Origin: Pseudomonadota bacterium
GTDB taxonomy: Bacteria > Pseudomonadota > Gammaproteobacteria > Pseudomonadales > Oceanobacteraceae
DNA: 64,000 nucleotides
Assembly (NCBI GenBank): GCA_030145845.1
Contig: JAIXHJ010000003.1
Coordinates: 248,426-312,425, forward strand
Reading direction: 5' to 3'
Both the position numbers and the translations under genes were made by a program. Of the stretch, positions 60,991 to 64,000 are shown in pieces. Numbering within the stretch: position 1 is the stretch's first letter; each line of letters begins with the position of its first letter. The notes below the pieces were generated by a model. It was not told the DNA's origin, did not search any database, and saw only the letters and a list, made by a program, of their open reading frames with translations.

Positions 60991-62835
60991 TTAATTCTCT
61001 GTCACATCCGGCAGTTGGGCACTGTCGACGTTCAGACGTTCCAGGGTGCGCTCAATTATCGGGCTGTCAGGGGTCTGCTGCAGGCCTTCTGCCCAGACTT
61101 CCAGTGCCCGCTGCTGCTCGCCGGTCAGCCACAGCAGCTCGCCGTAATGGGCGGCGATTTCGTGGTCTTTCATCATGGCGAAGGCTTTTTCCAGCAGAGG
61201 CCGTGCCTGACCGAAGTCGCCCATGCGGAAGTAAATCCAGCCCAGGCTGTCGACCACTGCCGGGTTATCCGGGGTGAGTTCCAGTGCCCGACGGATCAGC
61301 GGCAGGGCTTCTGACCAGCGGTCGGTGCGGTCGGCCAGGGTATAACCCAGCGCGTTCAGGGCTTCGGCATGATCCGGCTGCAGGCGGATGACGGTGCGCA
61401 GGTCCTGTTCCAGTATGGCCAGGTTGTCCATGCGTTCCGCCAGCATAGCGCGGGTGTAGAGCAGATCGATATCTTCCGGCATCACTGACAGGGCGGTGGT
61501 AACCAGCTGCAGTGCCTGTTGCTGCTGACCGGCCGCGGTCAGCAGTTCGACTTCGATACGCACCAGTTCGCTGGACTGCTGCGGGTGGCTGGCGCGCACC
61601 CCATCGAGGTAAATACGTGCCTGTTCCAGCCCCTGATGTTCGCTGATCAGGTAGGCGGTTTTCAGCTGGGCGGTGAGGAACTCACGTCCGCCATCAACCT
61701 GTGAGTACTGATGGATGGCTTCACGGATGTCACCGTTCTCCTCGGCGATCTGGCCCAGATAGAAATGCGCTTCATCGGTGTGCGCATTGCGGTCGAGTAA
61801 CTGGTGAAAGTGGTCAGTGGCGGCTTCCTGTTCGCCCAGTTCGTGCTCGAGCAGGGCCAGGGACAGCAGAATGGCGGCATCCGCGGGGAAGTTTTCGTGC
61901 AGTCCGGTAAAGGCTTTGAGGGCCGCCGGAATGTCACGCTGCTCCAGCAGAATGCGTGCGCGCAGCACCTGAATGCCTTTGTGGCCGGGGTTCTGTTTCA
62001 GCAGCTTTTCCAGCCAGCGGATGGCCTGTGGATAATCCTGCATCATGGCCAGCACGCGGGCTTTCTGCAGGCCGGCACTGAGGTAGTCCGGCGCGATCGC
62101 CAGTGCTTTTTCCATATAGTTCAGGGCTTGCGGAAAACGCTGCAGATGCTGCGACATAATTCCCCGTGCATACCAGAGCGACGGGTCCTGCGGATGCTTT
62201 TTGCTCAGTGCGGACAGTTCTGCCGCCAGCTGTTCCTGTTGCTGTGGTGGCAGGTGGCCGGCGTTGGCGGCCAGGTAGTCATACTGACTGATACCGGCCA
62301 GTTCCTGCAGGGTTTCCAGATGCACCAGGGCATCGCTGAATTTCCCCTGCTCCATCAGCAGCTGGGCAGCGGCCTGATGGGCAGCCGGGTTATGCGGATC
62401 TTCATCCAGCCAGATACCCACAGCTTCCAGTGCGTATCCGTCACTGCCGATGTACTGGGCGATGCGCGCTGCGCGTTCGGCAATGGCCGGATCACGGGTG
62501 CTGCGGGCCTGATCCATGTAGTTGTACAGCGAGATGTCAAAGCGCTGGCGCTGGCCCGCCAGTTCGGCAACCAGCAGGGAATACAGCGTCGGGGCCGGGA
62601 TCGGGCGGTAAACCGGCGCTGCAGTCGTGTCCTCAGCCTCTGCGGGCGCAGCCGTGGCAGAGGATGGCTGTTCACTGTGTTCAACACTCTGTTGTTCCGC
62701 GGCATCACTGTCAGAGTGAGACTGCAGTGAGGAGCAGCCGGCCATGCTGATGGCAGTCAGCAGCAGCAGGGAGCGGCACGGGAGCGTCGGGATCTGGGCT
62801 TTCAGGGCACTGAACGGGCTAAAGAATCGCGGCAT
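60991..62835 (-). CDS. tetratricopeptide-repeat lipoprotein
   Basis: A 614-residue TPR protein. A signal peptide with a long n-region ends in SMAGCSS (Cys34), a lipobox, so it should be a periplasm-facing lipoprotein. After a low-complexity linker (about 40-70) the rest is many helix-turn-helix TPR units, with consensus-like repeats near residues 225-290 (NYMEKALAIAPDYLSAGL) and 490-580 (ALNALGYTLAD and VVDSLGWIYFRMGD). It resembles the TPR protein next to lolB-hemA in Pseudomonas. Likely scaffold for envelope complexes; partners unknown. Confidence 0.9.
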   Translation of the reverse strand: MPRFFSPFSALKAQIPTLPCRSLLLLTAISMAGCSSLQSHSDSDAAEQQSVEHSEQPSSATAAPAEAEDTTAAPVYRPIPAPTLYSLLVAELAGQRQRFDISLYNYMDQARSTRDPAIAERAARIAQYIGSDGYALEAVGIWLDEDPHNPAAHQAAAQLLMEQGKFSDALVHLETLQELAGISQYDYLAANAGHLPPQQQEQLAAELSALSKKHPQDPSLWYARGIMSQHLQRFPQALNYMEKALAIAPDYLSAGLQKARVLAMMQDYPQAIRWLEKLLKQNPGHKGIQVLRARILLEQRDIPAALKAFTGLHENFPADAAILLSLALLEHELGEQEAATDHFHQLLDRNAHTDEAHFYLGQIAEENGDIREAIHQYSQVDGGREFLTAQLKTAYLISEHQGLEQARIYLDGVRASHPQQSSELVRIEVELLTAAGQQQQALQLVTTALSVMPEDIDLLYTRAMLAERMDNLAILEQDLRTVIRLQPDHAEALNALGYTLADRTDRWSEALPLIRRALELTPDNPAVVDSLGWIYFRMGDFGQARPLLEKAFAMMKDHEIAAHYGELLWLTGEQQRALEVWAEGLQQTPDSPIIERTLERLNVDSAQLPDVTEN

Positions 62836-62927
62836 AATGCTGAATAAATCCGGGGAATCGATTGTTATTTAGGGTGATATGGGGATTTAAGTCAAAGATT
62901 TCAGCAGCAAAGCGCCGGCCAGACGTT

Positions 62928-62933
62928 TATAAT
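62928..62933 (+). promoter_or_regulatory. -10 element of hemA
   Basis: Consensus TATAAT about 54 bases before the hemA start in the 151-base divergent region shared with the TPR gene; no convincing -35 at 17-18 bases. Confidence 0.6.
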
Positions 62934-62986
62934 CCCGCCTTTTGTCGGCCTTCAGACAAGTTTTCAGCGGAGTAGTTTTCGTCAGC

Positions 62987-64000
62987 ATGGGTATCTGGGC
63001 ACTGGGAATCAACCACAAAACAGCACCGGTGGCTGTGCGTGAACGGGTTTCATTTGATCCTGCGACCATGTCTTCGGTACTGACGGAGGTGCAGTCCCTC
63101 GATCCTGTCTCTGAAGTGGTGATTCTCTCCACCTGTAACCGCACCGAAATTTACTGCTCTGCCGATGAGCTGCAGGAAGACGTGATTGTCGACTGGCTGG
63201 CCCGTCATCATGGCATTGAACGGCCGGAACTGAACGGCGCGCTCTACTGCCTCAATGCAGAACAGGCGGTACAGCACACCATGCGCGTGGCCAGTGGTCT
63301 GGATTCACTGGTACTGGGCGAACCGCAGATTCTCGGCCAGATGAAATCCGCCTTTGCTGTCGCGCAGGAAGCCGGTACCGTGGGCTCTGAACTGGGCCGG
63401 CTGTTCCGGCAGACGTTCTCCATCGCCAAGCGCGTACGCACCGATACCGCCATCGGTGAGAATCCGGTCTCTGTGGCGTTTGCCTCGGTGCGTATGGCAC
63501 AGCATATCTTCGCTGACATGGCCAACAGCAGTGCGCTGCTGATCGGCGCCGGTGAAACCATCGAACTGGTGGCGCGCCATCTGCATCAGGCCGGTGTGCG
63601 TCAGATTACCGTGGCCAACCGTACCCTGGCGCGGGCACAGAATCTGGCGCAGGAATTTCATGCCGAAGCCGTGTTGCTGGAAGATATTCCGGCGGTGCTG
63701 CCGCGTGCGGATATTGTTATTTCCTCCACCGCCAGTCCGCTGCCGATTCTGGGCAAAGGGATGGTGGAAAAGGCGCTGAAAAAACGTCGCCACAAGCCCA
63801 TGTTTATGGTCGATATTGCCGTTCCGCGCGATATCGAAGAAGAAGTCAGCAAACTGTCAGATGTCTATCTGTATACGGTTGACGACCTGCGCAGCATCAT
63901 TGAAGAGAATGTACGTTCACGGCAGGATGCGGCGCGTCAGGCAGAGGAGCTGATTCTGGCGGGCGTTGATCATTTCATGCGTGAACTGAAAGCACTCAAC
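62987..64000 (+). CDS. hemA: glutamyl-tRNA reductase, 3' end beyond the window
   Basis: The first 338 codons of the enzyme that reduces glutamyl-tRNA to glutamate-1-semialdehyde, the first step of tetrapyrrole synthesis in this group. [13 protein letters not shown] at the N-terminus, catalytic Cys50 in [19 protein letters not shown] near 107 and the NADPH loop [16 protein letters not shown] near 185 are signatures. The frame is open to the last base of the window; about 80-90 residues are missing. The region upstream of the ATG has GGAG 14 bases away, far for a ribosome site. Confidence 0.96.
   Translation, partial: MGIWALGINHKTAPVAVRERVSFDPATMSSVLTEVQSLDPVSEVVILSTCNRTEIYCSADELQEDVIVDWLARHHGIERPELNGALYCLNAEQAVQHTMRVASGLDSLVLGEPQILGQMKSAFAVAQEAGTVGSELGRLFRQTFSIAKRVRTDTAIGENPVSVAFASVRMAQHIFADMANSSALLIGAGETIELVARHLHQAGVRQITVANRTLARAQNLAQEFHAEAVLLEDIPAVLPRADIVISSTASPLPILGKGMVEKALKKRRHKPMFMVDIAVPRDIEEEVSKLSDVYLYTVDDLRSIIEENVRSRQDAARQAEELILAGVDHFMRELKALN

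Overview
The window is a contiguous piece of chromosome from a gammaproteobacterium. The gene orders argue for this: the complete dcw cell-division/cell-wall cluster (mraZ to ftsZ, then lpxC), an M23 peptidase and secA followed by argJ; miaB-ybeZ-ybeY-ybeX-lnt; and hemA/lolB/ispE/tRNA-Gln/prs/rplY/pth/ychF. These resemble Pseudomonas and the marine Oceanospirillales. Base composition is moderately GC-rich. A marine Oceanospirillaceae-type organism (Thalassolituus/Oceanobacter-like) is my best guess, from style and gene order only. MurE carries the DNPR motif of the meso-diaminopimelate type, and LpxC, LolB and Lnt confirm a Gram-negative envelope.

Layout. 0-2.5 kb: an M20 amidohydrolase and an outer-membrane MetA-type protein, both on the minus strand. 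2.5-6.1 kb: a small accessory island. It holds a membrane-anchored coiled-coil DUF4041/GIY-YIG protein, a decayed fragment of a second copy of that gene, a 13-bp direct repeat, and an AT-rich, translationally coupled pair of unrecognised genes; a bidirectional terminator closes it. 6.1-10.7 kb: the glycine cleavage operon gcvT-gcvH-gcvP (minus). 10.8-17.6 kb: an efflux locus with a TetR and an AraC regulator, an RND adaptor/pump operon and a TonB-like protein. 17.6-20.7 kb: a double cyclic-nucleotide-binding/rhodanese protein, a small membrane protein, a DUF502 protein and a voltage-gated-type ion channel.

21.0-38.7 kb is the dcw cluster, transcribed from a promoter with MraZ boxes and packed with 1-11 bp overlaps; lpxC follows behind a hairpin and its own extended -10 promoter. 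38.7-44.2 kb: M23 peptidase, secA, argJ and mutT. 44.2-46.9 kb: a 7TMR-DISM histidine kinase with an OmpR-type response regulator. 46.9-52.6 kb (minus): miaB-ybeZ-ybeY-corC-lnt and a DUF6164 gene. 52.6-55.8 kb: DUF1820, a DUF4398 lipoprotein, an unrecognised acidic protein, and a TetR gene with two matching operators, one of which lies upstream of a 51-residue protein gene. 55.9-64.0 kb: ychF, pth, rplY, prs, tRNA-Gln(UUG), ispE, lolB and a TPR lipoprotein (all minus), then hemA on the plus strand, cut by the window end.

Most of the window is conserved housekeeping DNA. The least explained parts are the 2.8-6.1 kb island, the operator-like palindromes around the two TetR genes, an inverted extra pair of MraZ-box-like repeats, and terminator-like hairpins placed directly upstream of rplY and pth. 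All functional calls rest on recognising sequence motifs by eye; no database search was possible.
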